Below are positions 18,639-27,466 of a DNA stretch of 64,000 nucleotides, piece by piece. Both the position numbers and the translations under genes were made by a program. How positions within the stretch are numbered: the stretch's first letter is position 1; each line of letters opens with the position of its first letter. Location of the stretch: NCBI GenBank assembly GCA_016721605.1, contig JADKHS010000035.1:1-64000 (forward strand), written 5' to 3'. The notes below the pieces were generated by a model. It saw only the letters and a program-made list of their open reading frames with translations, was not told the origin of the DNA and ran no database searches. This DNA is from Nitrosomonadales bacterium (GTDB lineage Bacteria; Pseudomonadota; Gammaproteobacteria; Burkholderiales; Gallionellaceae).

Positions 18639-19903
18639 TATCGAAACTCAAATTTTTCAAAGTGAATTTGGTGGGGCGTAACACCTCGGTTGTGCAGATC
18701 TTTTCTAAATGCTGCAACCATGCCCGGCGGCCCGCACAGATAGCACTCGTAATTTAAAAATCCTTGAGTATCGGGAAGGAGAGAATCGAGATCCGGCGCT
18801 TTGTCACCGGTAGCCAATGCCTTCAGGGAAAGCAGTTGATCCCCCTTGGCGATGACTTGCAATTCATGTAAGAAAGCTGCGTCCACCTCGGTTCGATAAA
18901 GATAGAGAAGCGTTGTCGGCTGATTTACAGGGCCAGCCCGCAGCAATGCCAGGAAGGGCATAATACCAATGCCGCCGGCTACCCAAAGTTGCGGCGTCGG
19001 TGGCCGGTCAGCCAGAAAAGTTCCGAACGCGCCATGCACCCGTACCATCGTGCCAGGCTCGACAGACTGGATGTGCCGCGTACAATCGCCGAGGGCTTTG
19101 ACCGCGATGCATATCTCATGATTGGCGCCAATCGAGCTGACAGTGAATGGGTGGAATTCCCCGCAATCACGGAACGTCGGCCCCAAGAAGGCGACCAGTA
19201 CAAACTGTCCCGGTGTTATGGCAGTAGGGTCTGCCAGAGGCTTCAGAGAAATTTCGACTATGCCTTCGGCAACTGACTTTACCGATCCCACGACGTATGG
19301 CCGCGCAGCCAAACCAAAGTCATCCCGAATAAGACGCCACCCCAAGAAAGAGACGGCAAGACCCAAAATCGGCAGAACGGGGTCACTGATACCGAGTAAA
19401 ACGAGGTGAACCAAACCGAGGAGCACACCTACCCCCAGCCCGAAATGGAGCAAGCGCCAAATCTGATAGGGAATGCGCATTATGAAGGTGGCCGCCAACC
19501 CGAGCATCAGGAACAGCAGCGACAGCCAACCCGCCCATATTGGCCAGCCCTGACTGAATGGAGAAAGCGTCTGCCATGCCAGCAGTCGAGAATCCGGCCA
19601 AACATCGGCAGCGAGCACTAGGGGGTGCGCCAGCAGCACAACATAAGCCGTCGTGCCGGTCCAGTGATGCCATTGATACATCCGTTCCAGCCCACCTAGC
19701 CGCTGGGCCAACCAGGTTTCCCGAAGCATCAATAACAGACTGGCGAGTAGGAGGCCACATCCGGCCCAACCCAAGACAATGCCCAAAGTGCGTGCCGTTG
19801 ATAGCCCCTCAGGAAAAGCCCACCAAATAAGGCTGACCGTACAGGTTACGATCAGTAGCGGGATAGATAGGTTGCGCAGTATCATCATGAGGCCTATAGG
19901 CAC
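18638..19903 (-). CDS. Ferric-reductase-like flavocytochrome (membrane b-heme domain plus FAD/NAD(P)H domain)
   Basis: The 421-residue protein joins a membrane domain of about 200 residues with His ligands (MYQWHHWTGTTAYVVLLAHP, WRLLHFGLGVGVLLGLVHL) to a ferredoxin-NADP-reductase-type domain (TPGQFVLVAF, FHPFTVSS, GTMVRVHGAFGTFL, LWVAGGIGIMPFLALLR, YLCGPPGMVAAFRKDLHNRG). This is the NOX/ferric-reductase fold: NAD(P)H electrons pass via FAD to hemes across the membrane. The GTG at 19903 has a GGAAG site 6 bases upstream; an ATG at 19888 is an alternative. The cytochrome b5-like gene overlaps its stop. The natural acceptor is unknown. Confidence 0.88.
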   Translation of the reverse strand: MPIGLMMILRNLSIPLLIVTCTVSLIWWAFPEGLSTARTLGIVLGWAGCGLLLASLLLMLRETWLAQRLGGLERMYQWHHWTGTTAYVVLLAHPLVLAADVWPDSRLLAWQTLSPFSQGWPIWAGWLSLLFLMLGLAATFIMRIPYQIWRLLHFGLGVGVLLGLVHLVLLGISDPVLPILGLAVSFLGWRLIRDDFGLAARPYVVGSVKSVAEGIVEISLKPLADPTAITPGQFVLVAFLGPTFRDCGEFHPFTVSSIGANHEICIAVKALGDCTRHIQSVEPGTMVRVHGAFGTFLADRPPTPQLWVAGGIGIMPFLALLRAGPVNQPTTLLYLYRTEVDAAFLHELQVIAKGDQLLSLKALATGDKAPDLDSLLPDTQGFLNYECYLCGPPGMVAAFRKDLHNRGVTPHQIHFEKFEFR

Positions 19904-20041
19904 TCAATCTTCCAAGGGCTGGCGGGTCCAATTTCGGTTTTCAGGCGCTCACAAATGTCCTGCCATCCCCCTGGCAATAACATGCCCCGCTGCCTAGCCC
20001 GCTTTTCCATCAACTGATGATGGATTATGTTGTCACTACGC

Positions 20042-20359
20042 TCATTTGAATTTGTAAAAATTTTTGTTGAGATAAGCAGATAGGTCTAGTTTTTCCTGTT
20101 CGGTAACCTGTGAGGAAAAATTAGCACGAATATTACGAACGCATACTACAACTACTGACGACAGCTGCTGTGGATCCTTCACCTTGCTGCCGGGGCGCGT
20201 GAAAATGGCATTACCGTTACCGCCCATCATGCCGTCATGGCAACTGTTACATTTATATTTGTCGAATGCTTTTTTACCAGCTTCAGGGTGACCATTGGCA
20301 AAGGGATCAGCTTGTGCTGTACCACACAATAATAAGAATATAGCAAAAAATTTCTTCAT
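20042..20359 (-). CDS. Small periplasmic c-type cytochrome
   Basis: The 105-residue product starts at the ATG at 20359, behind an AAGGAGCC site; the longer reading to 20503 is not needed. A signal peptide (MKKFFAIFLLLCGTAQA) is followed by one heme motif CNSCH in KKAFDKYKCNSCHDGMMGG. The C-terminus has the usual last helix (TEQEKLDLSAYLNKNFY). No clear distal Met ligand is seen near the expected place, though MM occurs right after the heme motif. It probably acts as a soluble electron carrier. Confidence 0.85.
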   Translation of the reverse strand: MKKFFAIFLLLCGTAQADPFANGHPEAGKKAFDKYKCNSCHDGMMGGNGNAIFTRPGSKVKDPQQLSSVVVVCVRNIRANFSSQVTEQEKLDLSAYLNKNFYKFK

Positions 20360-20740
20360 GGCTAGGCTCCTTGTAAAGTTTGTGATCGAACAATGCGCAT
20401 CAGAGCAGGTGGATGCGAGTATGAAAATACAGATTACACCCGATCTGATGTAATAACTAGGCTCCTTGTAAACCAGGCTAGCAACGACCCCAAATATTTC
20501 CAACTTACCTGGGGTCGAATATTTGAGAGATTCGAATTGTCTGGAATGAAATCGAAGCCTTTCTTATCCCTTCCTGTCGACCGCTAGAGGTTTTTTTAGC
20601 TGACGAAAAAAAGGGGTTTTGGTGTCGTAAAATTTGACTTTTTCCGGAATTGAAATAAACCTGAATCAATGATGGGTACGGCGAGCTTAACGTTAAAGAC
20701 TGTATCTACTAAGCTGATAACTAGCTGGCGGTTGTTTCTT
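20360..20740. other. Intergenic region with a direct repeat and an acr3-like fragment
   Basis: A 16-base direct repeat (CTAGGCTCCTTGTAAA) lies at 20362-20377 and 20457-20472; the first covers the ribosome-binding site of the cytochrome gene. The segment 20644-20691 is highly similar to acr3 sequence at 23108-23155, so it looks like a decayed duplicate. No intact gene is present. Confidence 0.6.
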
Positions 20741-22588
20741 TCATTGATGAAGTGCCTCGCATTGTTTCGTAAACTGGCTTTCGTTGTGATAGGTCATCAG
20801 TAGGATTTCTGTTGAACGCGTAAGGGCTACATAGAGCAAACGTGCCTCTTCTTCAGGAGTTGTCTTTCCATAGGGCATGCAGCCTAAGTCTGGTATTACA
20901 ACGCTATTGAATTCCAGCCCCTTGCTAGAGTGCATGGTTAACACTTTAACGGTATCTTTTGCGGTATCGAATGCCTTGGTGTGCTGGCCATTGAATTGAC
21001 ATGAGTTCACAGCTATTCCTTCCTTGGCAAGCTCCTCAACCATTTTTTTCACCTGATAGTTAAATCGGCACAGCACAGCCATTTGGCAAAATGGGATACC
21101 AGCCTCGGCACGCTTTTTCAGCCAAGAGGCCACATACCTAACCTCCTGCGGCTTGTTGGCCAAGCGATATACTTCTGGCCTTGCCCCTGTTCTGCCACCG
21201 AATTCTGGATGCACCAGCGGGATTTCCTCAGTGCCGCCGGATTGGTCGAGATAAGCAGAGGCAAACTGATAGGCGAAATCAAGCGCTTCCACGGTGTTAC
21301 GGTAATTCACTTTCAAAATCGTACTGCGCCCTGGTGCATTGATTCCGACGCTAGACCAAGTAAAAACTCGTCGCTTACTCCCACCGTAAATGTTTTGTGC
21401 ATCATCGTACATCAGCAGAAGGGAGTTGGTTTCCGGGTCAATCATTTGCACTAATAGTTTGAACCACTCCGGCTTGAAATCATGGCCTTCGTCGATTAAC
21501 ACTGCCGCATATTGGGCGAGTGGGACACGACCTTTTTCACAACCAAGAATTACAGCTGCCACCTGCCGCTCATACATCGGCTGACCTTGCTCATCGGGTA
21601 AGTCCAATTGGTAGAGGTCGCACATATCCGTGCACCAGCCGTGGAAGTGGCGCACATGCACGCGATCCCCCGCGCTTTTTTCAGCCAGCAATTGCTTGAG
21701 TTTTGCTGCTAGCATTTTGTTGTAGCAGAGAACCAGAATGGGTTTGGCAAGGCCGAGTTTGTCTAGACACATTGCACGATAAGCCAAGATCAATGTTTTG
21801 CCGGAGCCAGCAACGCCATGAATGATACGATGCCCTTCGCCCAGATTACGGGCAATCTTTTCTTGCTCCATATCCATGATCTTAACCATGTCAGGCAGAA
21901 CCTTGGCGATGGATTGTTGCGGGTCTGCCCCATCACTAGCCGCATCGAACAAATTGCCTTGTTGAATCCGAATTTCAGGGAATAGATGCCAGCGCACCCG
22001 ATCAATCCGCGCTAAAGAAAGGATGCCACCGAAACTGTAATTGAACATTCCCCACAGATTTTTTTGAAACACCTCGGCATCAATCGACTCGGTCATTTCA
22101 TCCTGGCAAATTACTTTATCTCCGGGAATCGCCTGATCCAATTCAACCGCCTCAAACTGTTTGCGGGTGATGTTGGTGAGAACGACACCAAAGCCCCAGG
22201 GCAACAACAAATGTCCGTAATAACGCCCCTGCTCCTGCTGCACTAGCAGCGGGTCACGCTCAAGCCCTGTGATTTCGATAGCGTATGCGCGCGCCTGTTC
22301 AAGTGGATTGACCACGGTTTTTATACCGTGATCCGTGTGTATTTCAGCAGTGAACCTGTCTATTTGCTTAATCGTTTGTAACTTCCAGTCTTTCACCTCA
22401 AGCGCCAAGATGCCTCGGCCGGGATGGAGTACGATGAAGTCGGGGCGACGTTGCTTGGGTCCGACTGGTACATTCACCCAGCAGCGGTAGTCATCCTCCA
22501 AATTGCGCAGCAGGCAAGTGCCAAAACGCCGCTCACCCGATGTCAGTTTTAAGTTCTTGGAATGTAGTGCAGGAAGGATGATGGCCAT
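20741..22588 (-). CDS. NERD-domain superfamily I (UvrD-like) DNA helicase
   Basis: The 615-residue protein starts with a NERD nuclease-related domain (RRPDFIVLHPGRGILALEVK, with D and E-x-K positioned like a PD-(D/E)XK core). A UvrD/Rep-type helicase follows: Walker A in GVAGSGKTLILAYRA, motif II in AVLIDEGHDF, YDDAQNIYGG, YRNTVEALDFA, and motif VI-like MHSSKGLEFNSVVIPDLG and EEARLLYVALTRS. NERD-helicases are common accessory genes that may process foreign or damaged DNA, but substrates are not established. The gene stands alone beside the ars operon, bracketed by acr3-related sequence, which suggests local rearrangement or insertion. Confidence 0.9.
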   Translation of the reverse strand: MAIILPALHSKNLKLTSGERRFGTCLLRNLEDDYRCWVNVPVGPKQRRPDFIVLHPGRGILALEVKDWKLQTIKQIDRFTAEIHTDHGIKTVVNPLEQARAYAIEITGLERDPLLVQQEQGRYYGHLLLPWGFGVVLTNITRKQFEAVELDQAIPGDKVICQDEMTESIDAEVFQKNLWGMFNYSFGGILSLARIDRVRWHLFPEIRIQQGNLFDAASDGADPQQSIAKVLPDMVKIMDMEQEKIARNLGEGHRIIHGVAGSGKTLILAYRAMCLDKLGLAKPILVLCYNKMLAAKLKQLLAEKSAGDRVHVRHFHGWCTDMCDLYQLDLPDEQGQPMYERQVAAVILGCEKGRVPLAQYAAVLIDEGHDFKPEWFKLLVQMIDPETNSLLLMYDDAQNIYGGSKRRVFTWSSVGINAPGRSTILKVNYRNTVEALDFAYQFASAYLDQSGGTEEIPLVHPEFGGRTGARPEVYRLANKPQEVRYVASWLKKRAEAGIPFCQMAVLCRFNYQVKKMVEELAKEGIAVNSCQFNGQHTKAFDTAKDTVKVLTMHSSKGLEFNSVVIPDLGCMPYGKTTPEEEARLLYVALTRSTEILLMTYHNESQFTKQCEALHQ

Positions 22589-22867
22589 TCGTTATTGTTT
22601 CAGATGTCTTAATTGAATAACTGCCGGTTATTGCGCTTCTCCGTTCAAATAACAGGAAGCTATAGATAAATAGAGCCTATTCTCGACAAAATTTATTATC
22701 GGCATCGTGACTACAATAATTAGAAATTTTGATCAAATTATTAATTTCTTCTTACCCGGCTAAGTGGGTTAATAACTGATGAGAATGACAAGTTGGTTTG
22801 GATTCTTATTGCGTGAAGTTTGACTTTTGCTGGTGTCATTTCAGCCTAGCGGGTCAGGTTTGGCTTC

Positions 22868-23895
22868 CTATCTATATCCCGCTCTATACCAGCCATGGCT
22901 ACGCTTGACCAGATACACCACGGACAGCATCACTGGCACCTCAATCAACACGCCGACCACGGTGGCAAGTGCCGCACCGGATTCGAAGCCGAAGAGGCTA
23001 ATGGCGGCAGCGACTGCCAATTCAAAGAAGTTACTCGCTCCGATCAGTGCCGATGGACCGCTACGCAGTGCACTTCACCGAAGCGGCGATTCAACCAATA
23101 TGCCAAGCCGGAATTGAAATAAACCTGAATGGTGATGGGCACGGCGAGCATGACGATAATGAGCGGTTGCTCGACGATGGCTTTGCCCTGAAAGGCGAAC
23201 AACAATACCAGCGTGAGCAACAGCGCGGAGATGGAGAGCGGGTTCAGCTTGGACAGGGCATGCTGCAATGCAGCCACCCCGCCGCGTGTCAACAGGAACT
23301 TGCGCCATACCTGTGCCACCAAAACGGGCAGCACGATGTATAAAACCACCGATACAAGCAGCGTATCCCAAGGCACGATGATGGATGAGATGCCCAGCAA
23401 CAGCGCCACCAGTGGCGCAAAGGCGAACACCATGATGGCGTCGTTAAGCGCGACTTGGCTCAGGGTGAATAGCGGCTCACCGTTCACCAGCCGGCTCCAC
23501 ACGAACACCATCGCGGTGCAGGGTGCGGCGGCAAGCAGTATGAGGCCTGCAATGTAGCTGTCGAGTTGCTCCGCTGGTAGATATGGCGCGAACAATTGCC
23601 GGATAAACAACCAGCCAAGCAACGCCATGGAAAAAGGTTTAACCGCCCAGTTGACGAACAGCGTGACACCGATGCCGCGCCAGTATTTGCGTACTTCGTG
23701 CAAAGCCATGAAGTCTATGCGCAACAGCATGGGGATGATCATTACCCAGATCAGCAGTCCGACGGGGATGTTGACCTTGGCGATCTCCAATTCACCCAGC
23801 CAGTGAAACGGTTCGGGGACCAGTTGCCCCAACACTACCCCGACAACGATGCACAGAAAAACCCAGACTGTCAGGTAGCGCTCGAAAATGCTCAT
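22868..23895 (-). CDS. acr3: Arsenite efflux permease of the ACR3 family, apparent frameshift
   Basis: The main frame (23044-23895) gives a polytopic transporter (MSIFERYLTVWVFLCIVVG, WVMIIPMLLRIDFMALHEVR, LILLAAAPCTAMVFVWSRL with the conserved Cys, QVALNDAIMVFAFAP). After GEVHCVA the frame breaks at 23055-23058. Restoring one G gives GPSALIGASNFFELAVAAAI and a further helix ending at 22868, for about 342 residues, the usual ACR3 length. It extrudes As(III) across the inner membrane, probably energised here by ArsA. The ATG overlaps the stop of the preceding 31-codon ORF. It is last in the ars operon. Confidence 0.9.
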
Positions 23896-23987
23896 GGTGT
23901 TAATCCCTCTATGCGTAGGATTTCGGCGAGTTTTTCTTTCAAACGGTCAGCACTTAACAGCAGCACGTTGCATTGCTTTTTACTCAT
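23892..23987 (-). CDS. 31-residue ORF between arsA and acr3, possible arsC deletion remnant
   Basis: The reading MSKKQCNVLLLSADRLKEKL then AEILRIEGLTP has a good AAGGAG site and ends with ATGA overlapping the acr3 start, so it is placed to couple acr3 translation. The beginning (NVLLL) resembles the start of low-molecular-weight-phosphatase-type arsenate reductases (NVLFLCTGNS), and the end resembles a C-terminal helix. It may be an internally deleted second arsC, kept because it feeds ribosomes into acr3. This is inference. Confidence 0.5.
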   Translation of the reverse strand: MSKKQCNVLLLSADRLKEKLAEILRIEGLTP

Positions 23988-24012
23988 GACAGGCTCCTTC
24001 GGGGACCGGAAT

Positions 24013-25770
24013 TTATCCAGCCGCCAGTTCCAGCAGGCGCGCTACGCCAACAGGCTCATCCTTGAGCAGAGGAACAACCGCATAACGTTGCGCATGTTGA
24101 TTTGCGACGGTATTGATTTCGCGAAGTTCATTCGCGGCTCTGCTACACAGCAAGGGCGAGATGGCAGAAGTTGCGGCAACACTGTTGTTGATGATCCATG
24201 CCCAGGGTTCGATCTTCGCTCGGCGCAAATCAGCTTGCAGGCTTGCCGCTTCTAGTACTGGGGTAGTTTCGGCAAGCGTAACGATCAGCACCTTGGTCTG
24301 CTTGCTATCCTGCAACTGCATCATGGGTGTGGTGTAGTGCGAAATACTGTTGCTGCCCATCTGGCGCGCGGCCTCACGGTGGTAAGCGCCGGTCGCATCA
24401 ATCAGCATCAAGGTGTGCCCGGTTGGTGCGGTATCCATCACTACGAATTTTTTTCCTGCTTCACGGATAATGCGGGAGAAGCCTTGAAACACGGCAATTT
24501 CCTCGGTGCAGGGGGAGCGCAGATCTTCTTCAAGAAGTGCGCGACCCTGGGTATCGAGTTTCGCCCCCTTGGTCTCCAGTACATGCTGACGGTAACGTTC
24601 GGTTTCAGTGTGCGGGTCGATGCGGCTGACAGTTAGATTGTCCAACGCTCCTTCCAGCGTCTCTGTTAAATGTGCCGCCGGATCAGAGGTGGTGAGGTGT
24701 ACCGGCAATCCACGACGCGCCAACTCCACGGCGATAGCCGCAGCCAGCGTAGTTTTTCCAACACCGCCTTTACCCATCAGCATCACCAGGCCATGGCCGT
24801 CAGCAGCGATTTCATCCATTAAGTCAGACAGGCGGGGTTCATCCAATTCAATGGGCACTTCAACCACGATTTTTACGCCCACAGGGGTATCGGCCAGCAA
24901 GTGACGCAACGCATCAAGACCAACCATGTTGAACGGTTTGAGCGTGACATAATCGCGCGGCAAAGCGCTTAGTGCTTCTGGAATGGCATGCAGCGCGGCC
25001 AGTTCCCGCTCATGAATGGCTGTAGCCAGAGGATCATTGGTGGACTCGATGGAGGGAAGTATGCCGTTGATAACCAGATATTGGTGGGTCAGTCCTATGG
25101 CGGCAAGTTCTTCGCGTGTCCGCGCCACTTCACGCAATGTCGATTGTTGGGCGCGGGCTACCAGAATCAGGCGCGTCATGCTGCCATCGGTCAAAGCATC
25201 GACGGCGGCCTGGTATTGTTCCCGCTGTTTCTCCAAACCCGCCAAGGGGCCGAGACAGGAAGCGTCGCCTTTGCCTTCTTCCAAAAAATTGCTCCAGGCA
25301 CCAGGCAATTGCAACATGCGGATAGTGTGGCCGGTCGGTGCGGTATCGAAAATAATGTGGTCGTAATCGGTGAGCAGGGCCGAATCGGTCAGCAATGAGG
25401 TGAATTCGTCGAAGGCCGCAATTTCTGTGGTGCAGGCACCTGAAAGTTGCTCTTCAATTCCCTGCACCACGGCTTCAGGCAACACTCCACGCACTGGACC
25501 AACGATGTGGTCGCGATAAGCCTGAGCCGCCGCTTGCGGATCGATTTCCAGAGCGGCCAGTCGTGGCACGGCAGGGATGGGTGTAATGTGGTTGCCGATG
25601 GTGACGCCGAACACTTGCCCGACGTTGGAGGCCGGGTCTGTGCTGACCAGCAGTACGCGTTTTCCGGATTCCGCCAATTGGATTGCTGTGGCGCAGGCAA
25701 TCGATGTCTTGCCCACCCCGCCCTTGCCGGTGAAAAACAGAAAACGCGGTGGCTGATCGAGGAATTTCAT
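24013..25770 (-). CDS. arsA: Arsenical pump-driving ATPase ArsA
   Basis: The 585-residue protein is a tandem duplication with two P-loops (FFTGKGGVGKTSIACATA near residue 14 and LMGKGGVGKTTLAAAIA near residue 333). The As(III)-binding cysteines appear in equivalent places (LSGACTTEIAAF, DASCLGPL, LRSPCTEEIAVF), and each half has the DTAPTGHT signature. It binds arsenite with three thiolates and couples ATP hydrolysis to efflux through the membrane carrier, here ACR3. It lies between arsD, its metallochaperone, and acr3. Confidence 0.97.
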   Translation of the reverse strand: MKFLDQPPRFLFFTGKGGVGKTSIACATAIQLAESGKRVLLVSTDPASNVGQVFGVTIGNHITPIPAVPRLAALEIDPQAAAQAYRDHIVGPVRGVLPEAVVQGIEEQLSGACTTEIAAFDEFTSLLTDSALLTDYDHIIFDTAPTGHTIRMLQLPGAWSNFLEEGKGDASCLGPLAGLEKQREQYQAAVDALTDGSMTRLILVARAQQSTLREVARTREELAAIGLTHQYLVINGILPSIESTNDPLATAIHERELAALHAIPEALSALPRDYVTLKPFNMVGLDALRHLLADTPVGVKIVVEVPIELDEPRLSDLMDEIAADGHGLVMLMGKGGVGKTTLAAAIAVELARRGLPVHLTTSDPAAHLTETLEGALDNLTVSRIDPHTETERYRQHVLETKGAKLDTQGRALLEEDLRSPCTEEIAVFQGFSRIIREAGKKFVVMDTAPTGHTLMLIDATGAYHREAARQMGSNSISHYTTPMMQLQDSKQTKVLIVTLAETTPVLEAASLQADLRRAKIEPWAWIINNSVAATSAISPLLCSRAANELREINTVANQHAQRYAVVPLLKDEPVGVARLLELAAG

Positions 25771-25804
25771 GGCAGTGGCTCCACAGGTTGATTAAGATTG
25801 TGGT

Positions 25805-26161
25805 TCAGCAGCATTTACTGCCGCTGCCGACTGCTGGCTTGATTTCATTGATCGGGAGGGTGATGCCGGTCCAGCGCGCCAATTCAACGCGATTAGGATA
25901 GCGACCCGCCAAGGCGAATTCGCCATCGACCAAGATCAGCGGCAATGCTTCTTGCCCTGAACGCTCCAGAAATTCTTTCACGACCGGGTTATTTGCAAAG
26001 TCCATCGGCTGTTGCGCCAAATTGAAGCGTTGAATCTGTGCGCCGTTCTGTTTGGCCCAATCGACATCCGCAGCAAAATTGATTAGTTGTTGATCCACAT
26101 CTACACCGCATACGCCAGTGTTGCAGCACATGGCCGGATCAAAAACTTGTATCGATTTCAT
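25805..26161 (-). CDS. arsD: ArsD arsenic metallochaperone
   Basis: The 118-residue protein has the ArsD pattern: FDPAMCCNTGVCG with vicinal cysteines and a third Cys, FAADVDWAKQNG, RFNLAQQPMDFANNPVVKEF, ALPLILVDGEFALAGRYPNR, and a C-terminal KCC pair. ArsD takes up As(III) on these cysteines and hands it to ArsA, and also acts as a weak secondary repressor in some operons. It sits immediately before arsA. Confidence 0.96.
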   Translation of the reverse strand: MKSIQVFDPAMCCNTGVCGVDVDQQLINFAADVDWAKQNGAQIQRFNLAQQPMDFANNPVVKEFLERSGQEALPLILVDGEFALAGRYPNRVELARWTGITLPINEIKPAVGSGSKCC

Positions 26162-26172
26162 GATGACACTCC

Positions 26173-26652
26173 TTAAACGATGATGTTGGCAATTTTGTCC
26201 ATTTCGGCCTTGAGCGCGGCCTTGTCATGCTTCAGCACATCCAGATCCAGTGCAAAAAATGCTTCGATGCGGGCACGCAAGATGCGGTAAGCCTTCATGA
26301 ACGCCGCATCAATCTCGTCATCCGTGCCCGTGGCATGCGCCGGGTCTTCCACGCCCCAGTGGGTGCGCAGCACCGGGCCAAGGTAGGCCGGGCAAGTTTC
26401 TCCCGCCGCACTGGCACAAACAGTGATAACTATATCGGGCACGGCGGGTAGGTTCTCCCAAGACTTACTGCAATAGCCTTCGGTGGAGATGCCTTCGCTC
26501 GCCAGCAATGCCAGCGAACGCGGATGTACCTTGCCAGTGGGCTTGCTGCCCGCGCTCATGGCATGCCAACCCGCCGGCGCAAGATGGTTGAAGGTGGCTT
26601 CGCCGAGGATGGAACGGCAGGAGTTACCGGTACAGAGAAAGAGTACGTTCAT
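26173..26652 (-). CDS. arsC: Arsenate reductase, low-molecular-weight-phosphatase type
   Basis: The 159-residue protein opens with the phosphatase-like loop (NVLFLCTGNSCRSILGEA; catalytic Cys within CTGNSCRS) and keeps the acid-base region in HWGVEDPAHATG. TVCASAAGETCP supplies the additional cysteines used in the thioredoxin- or glutaredoxin-linked cycle. It reduces As(V) to As(III) in the cytoplasm for export by the downstream ArsA/ACR3 genes. It begins 2 bases after the arsR stop. Confidence 0.95.
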   Translation of the reverse strand: MNVLFLCTGNSCRSILGEATFNHLAPAGWHAMSAGSKPTGKVHPRSLALLASEGISTEGYCSKSWENLPAVPDIVITVCASAAGETCPAYLGPVLRTHWGVEDPAHATGTDDEIDAAFMKAYRILRARIEAFFALDLDVLKHDKAALKAEMDKIANIIV

Positions 26653-26654
26653 GT

Positions 26655-27026
26655 TCAGAGTTTCGATAAAGTTGGAAGAATTGGCAGGATTACGCTTGGG
26701 GAACAGACTGATGCCGTCCGCAAATCAATGCACTGTTGAGGATTGCCGGAACAACATTCCTCGGTCAGGTAAGCAATTAAATCAAGCATCAAGGGAATAT
26801 TGGCGCGATAACGCTGATAACGACCTTCCTGTTGGACTGTTAGCAGACGTGCCTGCGTCAATGCTTTCAGATGGAAGGAAAGATTGGTGGGCGGCAGTTC
26901 AAGCGTTGTCGCGATTTCACCCGCCACCATACCGTCCAGCCCTTTTTTGACCAACAGCCGAAATACGTCCAACCGCACGCCGGAAGAAAGCGATTCGAAT
27001 ACTGAAGTTGCAGTAAGTTTATCCAT
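26655..27026 (-). CDS. arsR: ArsR-family metalloregulatory repressor
   Basis: The 123-residue winged-helix protein carries SSGVRLDVFRLLVKKG, AGEIATTLELPPTNLSFHLK as recognition helix and LLTVQQEGRYQRYRAN as wing. The likely As(III) thiols are at the C-terminal side (TEECCSGNPQQC), unlike the classical CVC in the recognition helix, which fits the ArsR subgroups with C-terminal cysteine sites. It is first in the operon and probably represses it from the dyad just upstream, releasing it when arsenite binds. Confidence 0.94.
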   Translation of the reverse strand: MDKLTATSVFESLSSGVRLDVFRLLVKKGLDGMVAGEIATTLELPPTNLSFHLKALTQARLLTVQQEGRYQRYRANIPLMLDLIAYLTEECCSGNPQQCIDLRTASVCSPSVILPILPTLSKL

Positions 27027-27041
27027 TATTTAATAATACAA

Positions 27042-27058
27042 CAATAGTTGAAATATTG
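27042..27058. promoter_or_regulatory. Candidate ArsR operator
   Basis: The inverted repeat CAATA-N7-TATTG, within a longer imperfect AT-rich dyad, lies 15 bases upstream of the arsR start, where an autoregulatory operator is expected. Confidence 0.45.
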
Positions 27059-27437
27059 CAATATAGCCGAAGATGCAATCTGCAGTGCCCCGCACAAACT
27101 TCTACACATCACACAGCTAAATTTGCCCAGAATAAAATTTAGTTACGCAGATTAAAATCTTTCGTTTAACCTTAATTTATAAATCGTAAAACACTGAGCT
27201 GTTGGCATGGCTAATTCGGACACTTTGTGCTTTATAATGGCAACACTGCGTTAGCAATTAAATAATTAGATAGCAAACGACACGATGCAACGGCCAAAGT
27301 AGGCAGGGCAAAATAATAGGCTATTTAGCAATAATCAGGGCAGCATCACGCAACTGAGTGCGGGTAGATAGCGCAATTTAACAACATAATAACTTTTTGT
27401 TTTTAAAAAATTATACTGTTATACGGGGAGAAAAATT
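27059..27437. other. Intergenic region between ars operon and Sel1 gene
   Basis: Divergent AT-rich region. A TATAAT hexamer at 27233-27238 has no well-spaced -35 box. No gene is visible. Confidence 0.4.
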
Positions 27438-27466
27438 ATGCAGCTGTTAATAGTGATAGGCATCAT

